Source of the DNA: a virus
Length of the DNA: 48,898 bases
Virus record (IMG/VR): IMGVR_UViG_3300004463_000741
Span: 1 to 48,898 of that record
Strand: one strand, 5' to 3'
Of this stretch, positions 37,319 through 44,916 are shown one piece after another. A program made the translations under genes and the position numbers. The stretch's first letter is position 1, and every line of letters starts with the position of its first letter. The notes beneath the pieces are model-generated. The model did not search any database. It saw only the letters and a program-made list of their open reading frames with translations, and had not been told where the DNA came from.

Positions 37319-38242
37319 ATGTCCTCGACGAGCACCCCGCACGGGGGTACCCGAACGCCGCGCGAAGACCTGACGGAGGACTGGCTGATGTCCCAGCGGG
37401 CCCCCTCCACGGCCGGGCCCTACCGCATCGCCATCACCGCGTTCATCGCCTGGTGCGAGCGCGAGCACGTCGACCCGCTCGTGGCGACCCGGCGCGACAT
37501 CGACCGGTACCGGCACTACCTCGCGAGCCCCGGCCGGCCACGCGGGCCGCTCGGGCCGGCGTCCATCTACCGGCACCTGTCCACGATCTCGTCGTGGTAC
37601 CGGTTCGGGATCCAGGACGGGCGCCTGGAGGTGAACCCCGTCGACGCGATCAAGCGCCCCCGCGTGCAGAACGAGTCGCTGTCGGAAGGCCTCACCGCGG
37701 CAGAGGCGCGCGGCTTGCTGGCCGCGTCGATCGCCGACGGGCCGCGCGCGGCAGCGCTGGTGCACCTGCTGCTCGCGACCGGCGCACGGGTGTCGGAGGT
37801 GTGCTCGGCTTCGACGTCGGACCTCGGGTGGGACGACGACGGCGCGCGGACGTTGAAGATCGTGCGGAAGGGCGGGCACCCTGCTCGGGTGCCGATCGCC
37901 CCGGCGTTCTGGCGGGTCGTGCAGGCCTACCTCGACGGCCGACCGCAAGGTGCCGAGGGGCCGTTGCTGCTGACCGAGCGAGGCGCGATGTCTCGCGGCG
38001 CGGCGTGGTCGATCGTGCACAGGCTGGCCGCCGAGGTGGCCCCACGGAAGCGGATCAGCCCGCACAGCTTGCGGCACACCGCGGCGACGATCGCGCTGGA
38101 CGCGGGCCAGCCGCTGCAGGAGGTGCAGGAGATGCTCGGGCACCGGGCGCCGGCCACGACGTTGCGGTACGACCGGGCCCGGGGGACGCGCGGGCGGGCG
38201 GCTTCGCGAGCGGTGGCCGATGTGCTCACTGGCCAGCCCTGA
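37319..38242 (+). CDS. Second tyrosine recombinase (XerC/D-like)
   Basis: A 307-residue protein, ATG with GGAAGG upstream. N-terminal core-binding domain (residues 15-105). The catalytic set is complete: Arg157 in LLATGARVSEVC, Lys184, His249/Arg252 in ISPHSLRHTAATI, His275 in EMLGHRAPATTL, and Tyr284. It resembles host-type XerC/D or plasmid recombinases rather than the phage integrase at 30850. Following the FtsK gene, a translocase-activated recombination system (as in FtsK-XerCD-dif) is conceivable. It ends 8 nt before a terminator. Confidence 0.9.
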   Translation: MSSTSTPHGGTRTPREDLTEDWLMSQRAPSTAGPYRIAITAFIAWCEREHVDPLVATRRDIDRYRHYLASPGRPRGPLGPASIYRHLSTISSWYRFGIQDGRLEVNPVDAIKRPRVQNESLSEGLTAAEARGLLAASIADGPRAAALVHLLLATGARVSEVCSASTSDLGWDDDGARTLKIVRKGGHPARVPIAPAFWRVVQAYLDGRPQGAEGPLLLTERGAMSRGAAWSIVHRLAAEVAPRKRISPHSLRHTAATIALDAGQPLQEVQEMLGHRAPATTLRYDRARGTRGRAASRAVADVLTGQP

Positions 38243-38250
38243 GACGCCGA

Positions 38251-38288
38251 ACAGCGCCCCCGCCCGGGGAAGTGGGCGGGGGCGCTGT
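38251..38288. terminator. Bidirectional terminator between convergent modules
   Basis: ACAGCGCCCCCGCCC (38251-38265) pairs perfectly with GGGCGGGGGCGCTGT (38274-38288): a 15-bp stem with an 8-base loop. It lies between the plus-strand recombinase stop (38242) and the minus-strand late gene stop (38308), so it can end both transcripts. No long T-run is present. Confidence 0.8.
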
Positions 38289-38307
38289 CGCGTGCGGGGA
38301 GCGGACG

Positions 38308-38736
38308 TCAGGGCTGCTCGGCCGGCTGCTCCGGCTCGGCCGCGACCGGCTCGTCGACCACGGGCTCGGCCGGCGCGGTGACGTCGGGCAGGTCCGGCTT
38401 CGCCGCGAACTTCCCGGCGATGAGGTTGAGCTGCTCGCGCACCGGCTGGGCGGCGGCCAGGTCCCCGGCCTCGTCGGCGGCGGCCTCGCCCTCCAGCTCG
38501 GCGACCCGCGCACGCAGCGCGGCCTCGGACGCCAGGAGCGCGTCGACGGGGGCGGTCAGGTCGGACAGGTCCTGGGCGAGCTCGGCGAGGAAGTCGCGGT
38601 CGGCGGACATGAGGGTCTCCAGTCGGGTGAAGTGGGCGGGGATCTGCAGGACGACGGCGCGCCGGATGTCGCGGACGTCGACGCGCATGTAGGCGGTGGC
38701 CTCGCGGGTCTCGCGGAGCCAGGTGAGCCAGCGCAC
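38308..38736 (-). CDS. Last late gene: coiled-coil protein after the holin
   Basis: A 142-residue protein from GTG 38736; an ATG at 38610 with GGAG 8 nt upstream gives a 100-residue alternative (MSADRDFLAELAQDLSDL). The second half is a coiled coil (LLASEAALRARVAELEGEAAADEAGDLAAA) and the C-terminus is Pro/Glu-rich. Small coiled-coil proteins near the lysis genes occur in many actinophages. They may be structural or lysis accessory. No function assigned. Confidence 0.65.
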   Translation of the reverse strand: MRWLTWLRETREATAYMRVDVRDIRRAVVLQIPAHFTRLETLMSADRDFLAELAQDLSDLTAPVDALLASEAALRARVAELEGEAAADEAGDLAAAQPVREQLNLIAGKFAAKPDLPDVTAPAEPVVDEPVAAEPEQPAEQP

Positions 38737-38737
38737 G

Positions 38738-39085
38738 TCAGCCGTCGACGGCGGCGGCCGGGGTGGGCGCGACGACCTGCGTGCGGACGAACGCGGACAC
38801 GAGCGCGGTCACGAACGCCATCACTGCGCCCTGCGTCTCGGGCGGAACGGCGAGCCCGAACGCGAGCGCGCAGGCGAGGACGGCCTGCACGACGCCGAGC
38901 ACGGCGGGTGCGGCCTTCTCGGCCGACACGGCGGCGGCGGTGGCGAACCCGATGACGGCGACGGCGACGGCGTTGAGCACCCCCTGCTGCTCGACGCTGA
39001 GCGGCAGCAGGGTGGAGGACAGGAGCTGGATCGCCGCGGCGATCAGGCCCAGGATCAGGGACGGCTCACGGCCGAAGATCTTCAC
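38738..39085 (-). CDS. Holin (putative)
   Basis: A 115-residue, very hydrophobic protein, GTG 39085, which overlaps the endolysin stop (GTGA). Predicted spans: PSLILGLIAAAIQLLSSTLL, GVLNAVAVAVIGFATAAAV, AVLGVVQAVLACALAFGLAV and AVMAFVTALVSAFV. Short charged loops lie between them (SAEKAAP). The N-terminus has KIFGREP. Size, topology and its place directly after the endolysin indicate the membrane-permeabilising holin. Confidence 0.8.
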   Translation of the reverse strand: MKIFGREPSLILGLIAAAIQLLSSTLLPLSVEQQGVLNAVAVAVIGFATAAAVSAEKAAPAVLGVVQAVLACALAFGLAVPPETQGAVMAFVTALVSAFVRTQVVAPTPAAAVDG

Positions 39086-39846
39086 AGCGTCTCCTTGGCG
39101 GTCAGGTGCAGGGGGCCCAGGTCGGCGAGTGCCTCCCGGATCAGGGCGCGGACCTGGTCCGCGGTGGTGGCGGTGCCGCCGATCGCGCCCTTGGCGATGG
39201 CGTCGAGCTTCTGGTGCAGCGACGCGAGGTTGCCGTGGACCTGGCGCACCTCGACGTTGCCGCGGCGGGCGTAGTCGACGAGGGTCAGCGCCTCGCCGGT
39301 GCCGCCGCCCCAGCCGGGCCAGGCGTGGGTGAGCTGCAGGTGGATGGCGCGCAGCATGGCGTCCTGCTCGGGGGTCACGTCGTCCTCCGGGGTCGGTGCG
39401 GGCCGCGCGGGCGCGGTCGTAGCGGATGCGGTGGCCAGCCCCCACGGGGCGGTCGAGTCGAACCCGGCACGGTTGCGGGAGAACGACACGTGCAGATGGG
39501 AGGTGTGCGGGTTGGACCCCGTGTAGGTCTTCCATCCGCGCCAGTCCGGGGTGGTGATGCGCCGGTTGAAGATGACGTAGCCGCCGCCGGTGAGCCGCGG
39601 GTCGCCGGCCTCGCCGCGGCGTCGGAGCCACTCGGCGAGCCAGGGGGCGTCGATGCCGTCCTTGTCGACGTCGCGGGCCCGGACGACGCCGACCTTGTCG
39701 ACGACGATCCACGGGTTGTGGTCCGAGGTCCGGGTGGCGTGGGCGGCGTCGCCGATGGTCCCGTCGGAGGTCTTGTCCCGGCCAGGCCACCGGCGGTTGA
39801 TCTCGTCGACGAGCACCGCGGAGGCCTTGCAGTTCCGCCAGGCCAT
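39082..39846 (-). CDS. Endolysin, M15-like (VanY/D,D-peptidase) family
   Basis: A 254-residue enzyme, ATG 39846 (ATGA overlap). Metal-site pattern: TRTSDHNPWIVV with His43, VRARDVDKDG with Asp59, and the closing HTSHLHVSF with His117/His119. This is the M15-like fold that cuts peptide stems in peptidoglycan. Residues 150-254 are a helical C-terminal part (EDDVTPEQDAMLRAIHLQL ... TADQVRALIREALADLG). The N-terminus has no signal peptide, consistent with holin-dependent release. Confidence 0.85.
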   Translation of the reverse strand: MAWRNCKASAVLVDEINRRWPGRDKTSDGTIGDAAHATRTSDHNPWIVVDKVGVVRARDVDKDGIDAPWLAEWLRRRGEAGDPRLTGGGYVIFNRRITTPDWRGWKTYTGSNPHTSHLHVSFSRNRAGFDSTAPWGLATASATTAPARPAPTPEDDVTPEQDAMLRAIHLQLTHAWPGWGGGTGEALTLVDYARRGNVEVRQVHGNLASLHQKLDAIAKGAIGGTATTADQVRALIREALADLGPLHLTAKETL

Positions 39847-40085
39847 CAGGGCGCTCCGGGCGGGTCGGCGTCTTCGCCTGCGAACGCCCACGGGTCGGAG
39901 TGGTCCTGCTGTCCGGCAGTGAGAGCGTGCGGCTCGGGCTCGGGCCGCACCCAGTCCTCCGCGCCGCCGTACCGCACGGTGGCGGGCAACATCGTCGTGG
40001 CCGGGTCGGTCCCGACCGCACCGGCGGGCACGTCGTCCATGAGCCGCTCGTCGGCGAGGCGCCGGTATATCCACGGGTCGGTCAT
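39846..40085 (-). CDS. Hypothetical protein before endolysin
   Basis: A 79-residue protein; ATG 40085 with GAGAGG upstream was chosen over GTG 40106. It is Pro/Asp/Ala-rich (IYRRLADERLMDDVPAGAVGTDPATTM), with a Trp-containing acidic C-terminal half. Probably unstructured. It overlaps the endolysin start (ATGA). Unknown role. Confidence 0.6.
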   Translation of the reverse strand: MTDPWIYRRLADERLMDDVPAGAVGTDPATTMLPATVRYGGAEDWVRPEPEPHALTAGQQDHSDPWAFAGEDADPPGAP

Positions 40086-40216
40086 CGCTGCACCTCTCTT
40101 CGCCACGTCGCCATGAGCTGGGCCACCTGGTCGGCGTCGGGCGGGGTCGCCCCCGCGATCAGGTCGTCGAGGAGCTGGTCGTCGGCGGCGACGTCAGCGG
40201 GGTCGTCGTGGGGCAT
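40082..40216 (-). CDS. 44-residue acidic peptide
   Basis: ATG 40216 (MPHDDPADVAADDQLLDDLIA) to TGA 40082, which overlaps the next ATG by ATGA, like most genes here. It is acidic and helical, with a basic C-terminus (TWRREVQR). No known family. Translation is supported by the coupling pattern only. Confidence 0.55.
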   Translation of the reverse strand: MPHDDPADVAADDQLLDDLIAGATPPDADQVAQLMATWRREVQR

Positions 40217-40454
40217 TGCGCACTCCTTCGGGGACGACGCGGGGGCCGGGGATGCGCACGATGCGGTGCCGCAGCGGCGGCAGGGCCGTGGCGGTGCGGG
40301 AGTACGGGGCGAGCGCGACCGCGAGCCGCAGCGCGGACACCTCCCCGCGGGCTGCGGCCAGCTCGCGGCGCAGCATGGCGATCTCGGCGCGCATCGCGGT
40401 GCGCTGCTGCAGGTGCGCCAGGGCGCGCCGGACGTGGACGGTGGGGTCGGCCAT
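40194..40454 (-). CDS. 86-residue coiled-coil protein
   Basis: ATG 40454. Helical N-terminal half (VRRALAHLQQRTAMRAEIAMLRRELAAARGEVSALRLAVAL), then a Pro/Arg-rich tail. It overlaps the 44-codon gene by 23 nt, which is longer than usual. No function recognised. Confidence 0.55.
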   Translation of the reverse strand: MADPTVHVRRALAHLQQRTAMRAEIAMLRRELAAARGEVSALRLAVALAPYSRTATALPPLRHRIVRIPGPRVVPEGVRNAPRRPR

Positions 40455-40465
40455 GGCTCCTCCGG

Positions 40466-41152
40466 TCAGGACAGCAGGGTCAGGCCCATCGCGGGCGGGT
40501 CGTCGCCGCTGGCGGCGGTGCAGGTGTAGGTGGCGGCGTCGTCGGGGCTGCCGGGGTCGCGGGTGCAGGTCTGCTGGTCCCCGTCGCCGTCGACGAAGGT
40601 GAATCCGGCGGGCGGCGGGCCGACCGCCCCGGGTGTGCCGTCCTGGCCGGGCGCCCCGTCAGCTCCGTCGGTGCCGGGCACACCGGGTGTGCCCGGCATC
40701 CCCGCCGGCCCCGGGACCGTCGAGTCCGCACCGGGCGCGCCGGGGGCGCCGGGCGGGCCCGGCACCGTCGAGTCGGCGCCTGGCCGTCCGGGCGGACCAG
40801 GTGGGCCGGGAGCCCCGGGCACAGGGGGCACCGGGTCGGCGATCACACCGCGGGCGTCGTCGCAGATCCGCCCCTGCAGCTGCCCGGTGTCGCACTCGGC
40901 GAGGATCTGCTGCGACAGCGACAGGGCCTGCGCTCCCGCCTCGTCGCGCTCGTCCTCGACGGCGCTGCCGCGGGTGGCGAGCGCCCACACGCCGATCCCG
41001 ATCAGCAGGGCGACCAGCAGCAGCAGGGCCCGTCCGCGGTCGGTGCGCTCACGGCCCTCCGGCGGCGTGTCGGGCACCTCCGACAGCATCCGGTCCACCC
41101 TCGGTGCCGGGTCCAGGCGGTGCGCCGGGCTCGACCTCGTCGGGCTCGTCAT
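40466..41152 (-). CDS. Membrane-anchored protein with collagen-like repeats
   Basis: A 228-residue protein; start ATG 41152, with an internal ATG at 41089 that lessens overlap with the upstream gene. One membrane span (ALLLLVALLIGIGVWALA, about residues 42-60), a short helix with AECDTGQLQGRIC, then a run of Gly-X-Y triplets with Pro (GPPGPPGRPG, GPPGAPGAPG, AGMPGTPGVPG). It ends in a small C-terminal domain with Cys pairs (DQQTCTRDPG, YTCTAAS). Gly-X-Y tracts form trimeric collagen-like stalks in phage fibres and bacterial surface proteins. A membrane anchor with such a stalk among lysis genes is unusual. Confidence 0.72.
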   Translation of the reverse strand: MTSPTRSSPAHRLDPAPRVDRMLSEVPDTPPEGRERTDRGRALLLLVALLIGIGVWALATRGSAVEDERDEAGAQALSLSQQILAECDTGQLQGRICDDARGVIADPVPPVPGAPGPPGPPGRPGADSTVPGPPGAPGAPGADSTVPGPAGMPGTPGVPGTDGADGAPGQDGTPGAVGPPPAGFTFVDGDGDQQTCTRDPGSPDDAATYTCTAASGDDPPAMGLTLLS

Positions 41153-41378
41153 CGTGGACCGCCCGCAGTGCCCGTGGCCGTCGCGGCGCGGGCTCGCCGC
41201 GGGAGGTCCACCCGCGTCGCTCCAGTGCGAAGACGTGCACGTCGAACTCCTGCACGAGCGCGCGCAGCTTCCTGATCTCGGCGCGCTGCTTGCGGGACTC
41301 CCGCGAGTAGTAGGCGGTCACGGCCGGGATGGCGAGTAGCAGCGCCCCGACGACTCCGCCGAGGATCGTGAAGTCCAC
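41049..41378 (-). CDS. Small membrane protein near lysis cassette
   Basis: A 109-residue protein, GTG 41378. One N-terminal span (ILGGVVGALLLAIPAVTAYY) followed by a charged coil (SRESRKQRAEIRKLRALVQEFDVHVFALE) and a Pro/Gly-rich end. The layout fits lysis-region spanin-like or accessory holin proteins of actinophages, which are not well defined. Its 3' end overlaps the collagen-like gene by up to 104 nt, depending on that gene's start. Confidence 0.65.
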   Translation of the reverse strand: MDFTILGGVVGALLLAIPAVTAYYSRESRKQRAEIRKLRALVQEFDVHVFALERRGWTSRGEPAPRRPRALRAVHDDEPDEVEPGAPPGPGTEGGPDAVGGARHAAGGP

Positions 41379-41428
41379 GCACAGCTCCCCCTATCGAGCG
41401 GTCTACGACTGGGTGCGCCACGGCGTGG

Positions 41429-41764
41429 TCACCGGCTCAGGCCGGGCGTCGTGGGCTGCGGCGGCGCGTCCGGGGGCACCGGCTTCTCCGGCGGCTTGAG
41501 CCGGACCGGGCGGTGCTGCGGCTGGAGCTTCGCGTCGAGCGCGACGGTGGCGGCGGCGTAGTCCTCGCCGGGCTCCTCGACGACCAGCCACACCTTCGGG
41601 CAGCGGCGGCACGTGATGTGCGCCTGCTGTCCGTCTGGTCCGAGTACCCGCGCCCCGCCGTCGGCCGAGTCGAACCGCAGCGCGTTCTCATAGGCCAGCA
41701 GGTGGCCCTTCTCGCGGCAATCCTGCTCGTAGACCGCTGCCCGCATCTCCGGGGTGACCTCCAC
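41429..41764 (-). CDS. Hypothetical protein with zinc knuckle
   Basis: A 111-residue protein, GTG 41764. It carries Cys16 and ITCRRCPKVW, a likely zinc site, then a Lys/Pro-rich C-terminus (RLKPPEKPVPPDAPP). Placed between fibre and lysis genes. Function unknown. Confidence 0.6.
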   Translation of the reverse strand: MEVTPEMRAAVYEQDCREKGHLLAYENALRFDSADGGARVLGPDGQQAHITCRRCPKVWLVVEEPGEDYAAATVALDAKLQPQHRPVRLKPPEKPVPPDAPPQPTTPGLSR

Positions 41765-41776
41765 GAGGGTTCCCTC

Positions 41777-42457
41777 CTATGTCCAGATGAGGTGATTGAC
41801 CGCCAGGCTCGACTGCCGGATATCGACCGCCGCACCGGATCCGACCGTCGACTCGTTGATCGTGTGCGTGTGATTGCCACTCAGCTCCACGCCACCGGAG
41901 TGCGAGTGGTCGCCCCGAGTCACTCCAGCGCTGTCGAACGCCGCCAGTCCGAGCCCGCCTGCCTGCGCCTGCGCACCGAACGCCGCACCAGGAAAGTGTC
42001 CGCTGTGTCCGCCGCCGCCTGACGTCGTGAACTCGTGGCCGTGGTTGCCGATCGCGACCGCCGAGACGTTGTGGTCGTGCGCGGGCAGGTTCGCCACGGT
42101 CAGCGTGCGGGTGTCGGACCCGACCGCCTGCCCCACCGTCTCCCCCGCCGCCGCCCCGCGCAGCACCTTCCCGCGGGTGTCCGGCAGCGTGAACGTCGTC
42201 GAGCCGTCACCCGGGCCGAACCCGCCCGCGCTGGTGTCCTGCACCCACTGCCACAGCCGGGCGTACGTCGTGCGCGACACCGTCTGCCCCTGCAGCAGCA
42301 GCGTGCCAGGCGGGGCGACCGTCGCCAGGGTCTCGAACATCGTGCCCGTCGGCATCGTGGGCAGGCGGGCGAGCACGGTCGATTTGAAGTCCTCGTGCTC
42401 CGCGCGCAGGGCCGCGAGCTCGGCGGCGGCGTCGTTGAGCGGGCGATCCTCAGCCAT
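41777..42457 (-). CDS. Tail collar fibre with HxH repeats
   Basis: A 226-residue fibre protein. Helical N-terminus (residues 5-30), then a collar domain: APPGTLLLQGQTVSRTTYARLWQWVQ...GSTTFTLPDTRGKVLRG (about residues 47-103). After it come repeated His-X-His and Asp-His motifs: AHDHN, NHGHEF, GHSGH, GDHSHSG, NHTHT. These are metal-coordinating knots as in trimeric long tail-fibre tips (T4 gp37-like). The C-terminal strand is hydrophobic (SLAVNHLIWT). Probably the receptor-contacting tip, immediately after the large minor tail protein. Confidence 0.82.
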   Translation of the reverse strand: MAEDRPLNDAAAELAALRAEHEDFKSTVLARLPTMPTGTMFETLATVAPPGTLLLQGQTVSRTTYARLWQWVQDTSAGGFGPGDGSTTFTLPDTRGKVLRGAAAGETVGQAVGSDTRTLTVANLPAHDHNVSAVAIGNHGHEFTTSGGGGHSGHFPGAAFGAQAQAGGLGLAAFDSAGVTRGDHSHSGGVELSGNHTHTINESTVGSGAAVDIRQSSLAVNHLIWT

Positions 42458-44884
42458 CTACACCAGCTCCAGATCCACCGACTCGACACCGGTCTCCGTC
42501 ACCTGCACCGTGCGCTTGCGGATCCGGTACGCCCCGGTCAGGCCCAGCTGATCCGTGCCCAGCTCGAGCTGCACCGTGTCCCCGACGTCGTAGGCGCCCA
42601 GGTCGGCGTCCGGGGTGACCCGCATCTGCGGCCCCGGGACGATCAGGGCGTGCGAGCGGGCGGCGAGCAGGGCGCGCACGTGGTCGTCGAGGGTCGCCTG
42701 CTCGGAGACGTCCTGCCACGACCCCATCGCCGCCGACAGGCCGAAGCTCGCCGCCAGCTCGGCGTTCACCTGGAACGACGACAGCCCGCCGTCCGACCCC
42801 GCCGACGAGGATGTGCCGAACGCCAGCGACGCCAGATCGCCGGGCGCCACCGAGCACATCACGTCCGGGCTGGCGATGACCCGACGATCCAGCACCACCG
42901 CCGACGGGCCCGACGACCGGTCCACCCCCTTGAACGGGTGCCACAGCTGCAGCTGCCGGGTGGTCGGGTCGATTTCCGCGTCGAAGCCGCCGTCGACCGC
43001 GCCCAGCTCCTCGATCCGCTGCGCCACCTTGTGCTGCTCGTTGCGCACATACGACCGGTCGCGCAGCCGCCCCGACGCGGAGACCCGCGAGGTGTCGATG
43101 CCGTAGTGGCCGTGGCCGTAGGAGCTGTTCTGCCACTGGTCGATCAGCGCGGCCGCGATCAGGTGCTGGTCGACCTGGTCGAACCGCATGTCGGCGAGCA
43201 CGATCATCCGCTGCGTGTAGCTGAGCAGCCCGCCCGCGACGAGCTCCACGTCGGGGCCGCGGCGGTGCCACCCGGCGAGCGGGCCCGCGGCCACGATCTG
43301 CCCGTCACGCAGCAGCCGCAGCTCGGTGGCCTGCCGGTCCGGGCCGAGCAGGCGCTGCGCCACCAGGTCGGAGATGGACGCGACCTGCACCGTGGCGGTC
43401 AGCTCCTGCGGCCGGCTGAGCACGTCGGCGTAGCGCAGGCCGTTCCACTTGATCCGGTCCACGACGATCAGCGCGGGAGGGCCGGACTGCTGCGGGATCC
43501 GGGCGATGCACTGCAGCTCGTAGCCGGACTGCGTGGTGTCAACGAGCCCGGCCAGGCGCGCCAGGTCGATCGTGACGCTGAACGACGGCTCGCCGAACGC
43601 CTCGGCGGTGGGGATCCCGGTCGGGGAGACGGTGACCGGGCCGGCCGTGAGGACGGCCACCCCGAACGCTTCGGCACTGGGGATGCCGGCCGGGTAGAGC
43701 CGCATCGACACCGACGGCGACCCGAAGGCCTCGCCCGAGGCGATACCGGCCGGTGAGACGGTGACCGCCCCCGCGGCCAGGACCGTGACGCCGAAGGCCT
43801 CCGCGGACGGGATGCCGGTGACCGTGACAGTGACCGCGCCGACGACGACGGCCGGAGTGCCGAACGCCTCCGCGGACACGATGCCGGTCGGGCTGATCAC
43901 GTTCGCGACGCTCGGCGTGCCGAACGCTTCCATGCTCGGGATCCCGGCCGGGAGCAGCGTGACCGCGCCAGGCGTGACCGTCGGCGTGCCGAACGCCTCC
44001 GCCGACGGGATGCCGGTCGGGGACACGAGCCCGCCGACGACGACCGTCGGGGACCCGAACGCCTCCGCCGACGCGATGGCGGTCGGGTAGATCGTGAGGT
44101 TCACCTGCGGCAAGCCGAACGCCTCGGCGGTGGGGATCCCGGAGGGCGCGACCGCTACCAGCCCCGGCGTCACGACCGGCGTGCCGAAGGCCTCCGCCGA
44201 CGCGATCGACGGCACTGTCACCTGCTGCGCGCTCGACATCGGGCGCAGCGCCACGGTGATCGCCACCCAGGCGGCCGTGCCGAACCCGAAGTCGTCGTCG
44301 ACGGCCAGCGCGTTCGAGCCGGTCGCCCCCGCCGCCCCCAGCGCCTTGCGTGTCGCGGCGAGCGCGCCGTCCGAACCGACCGTCGTGATGTAGCTGCCGC
44401 CGCCGTAGCTGAGCGTGAAGCCGTTGGTCGGGGTCGCGAACCCGGTGCCGCCGCCGTTGTCGGCGTTCGCGAAGAACGACACCGCGTAGGCGTCGTCGGT
44501 CGAGGTCGTGACGGACGGGGCGGTCGCCGTGGTCGTGGTCCCGGTCGCGGCGGCAGGAGTAGTGACGTCCAGCGGCGTGGAGGTGTCGACGCCGCGGAAG
44601 GCGCTGATCACACCGTAGAACCCGCTGGTGCCACCCCCGGTCCACGCGCCGGAGGTGTCGCCCGAGGTGAAGGTGCGCCACCACACCGACAGCCGACCGG
44701 TGCTGGTGCCGAGCTGGATCTGGGTCCACCCCTGGCCGGACGGGGGTGTCGGGGTGGCGCCCGCCCGGGAGTACATGTGGGCGAGCAGCACGTCATCGGT
44801 GGCCAGGCCCGCCGGGTGGGCCGGCGTGACCGACGCCGTCGAGCTGGTGGCGAGCGCGCTCGCGCCGACGAAGCTGATCGCCAC
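42458..44884 (-). CDS. Large minor tail protein with ten EAFG repeats
   Basis: An 808-residue protein in three parts. Residues 1-218 are a jelly-roll-like N-terminal domain (TQIQLGTSTGRLSVWWRT, GFYGVISAFRGVD). Residues 227-440 are ten repeats of 20-23 residues with an EAFG core (ISAEAFGTPVV type). Residues 441-808 form a baseplate-like C-terminal domain (SGYELQCIARIPQQSGPPALIVVDRIKWNG, ..ISDLVAQRLL, VDLELV). EAFG repeats are familiar from mycobacteriophage and rhodophage tail proteins. Likely part of the baseplate or side fibre. Confidence 0.82.
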   Translation of the reverse strand: MAISFVGASALATSSTASVTPAHPAGLATDDVLLAHMYSRAGATPTPPSGQGWTQIQLGTSTGRLSVWWRTFTSGDTSGAWTGGGTSGFYGVISAFRGVDTSTPLDVTTPAAATGTTTTATAPSVTTSTDDAYAVSFFANADNGGGTGFATPTNGFTLSYGGGSYITTVGSDGALAATRKALGAAGATGSNALAVDDDFGFGTAAWVAITVALRPMSSAQQVTVPSIASAEAFGTPVVTPGLVAVAPSGIPTAEAFGLPQVNLTIYPTAIASAEAFGSPTVVVGGLVSPTGIPSAEAFGTPTVTPGAVTLLPAGIPSMEAFGTPSVANVISPTGIVSAEAFGTPAVVVGAVTVTVTGIPSAEAFGVTVLAAGAVTVSPAGIASGEAFGSPSVSMRLYPAGIPSAEAFGVAVLTAGPVTVSPTGIPTAEAFGEPSFSVTIDLARLAGLVDTTQSGYELQCIARIPQQSGPPALIVVDRIKWNGLRYADVLSRPQELTATVQVASISDLVAQRLLGPDRQATELRLLRDGQIVAAGPLAGWHRRGPDVELVAGGLLSYTQRMIVLADMRFDQVDQHLIAAALIDQWQNSSYGHGHYGIDTSRVSASGRLRDRSYVRNEQHKVAQRIEELGAVDGGFDAEIDPTTRQLQLWHPFKGVDRSSGPSAVVLDRRVIASPDVMCSVAPGDLASLAFGTSSSAGSDGGLSSFQVNAELAASFGLSAAMGSWQDVSEQATLDDHVRALLAARSHALIVPGPQMRVTPDADLGAYDVGDTVQLELGTDQLGLTGAYRIRKRTVQVTETGVESVDLELV

Positions 44885-44916
44885 GAGTCAGCCCTCCACC
44901 CCCACTACGGTCACGA

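Noticed and set aside
38738-40021. 427-codon minus-strand extension upstream of the holin
   Set aside because: The upstream part is the shadow frame of the endolysin; only the hydrophobic C-terminal 115 codons from GTG 39085 make a plausible protein.
40635-40860. Collagen-like tract as a plain DNA microsatellite
   Set aside because: The repeats keep frame as Gly-X-Y with varied codons and sit in a coherent gene with membrane span and C-terminal domain, so it is coding rather than a simple repeat.
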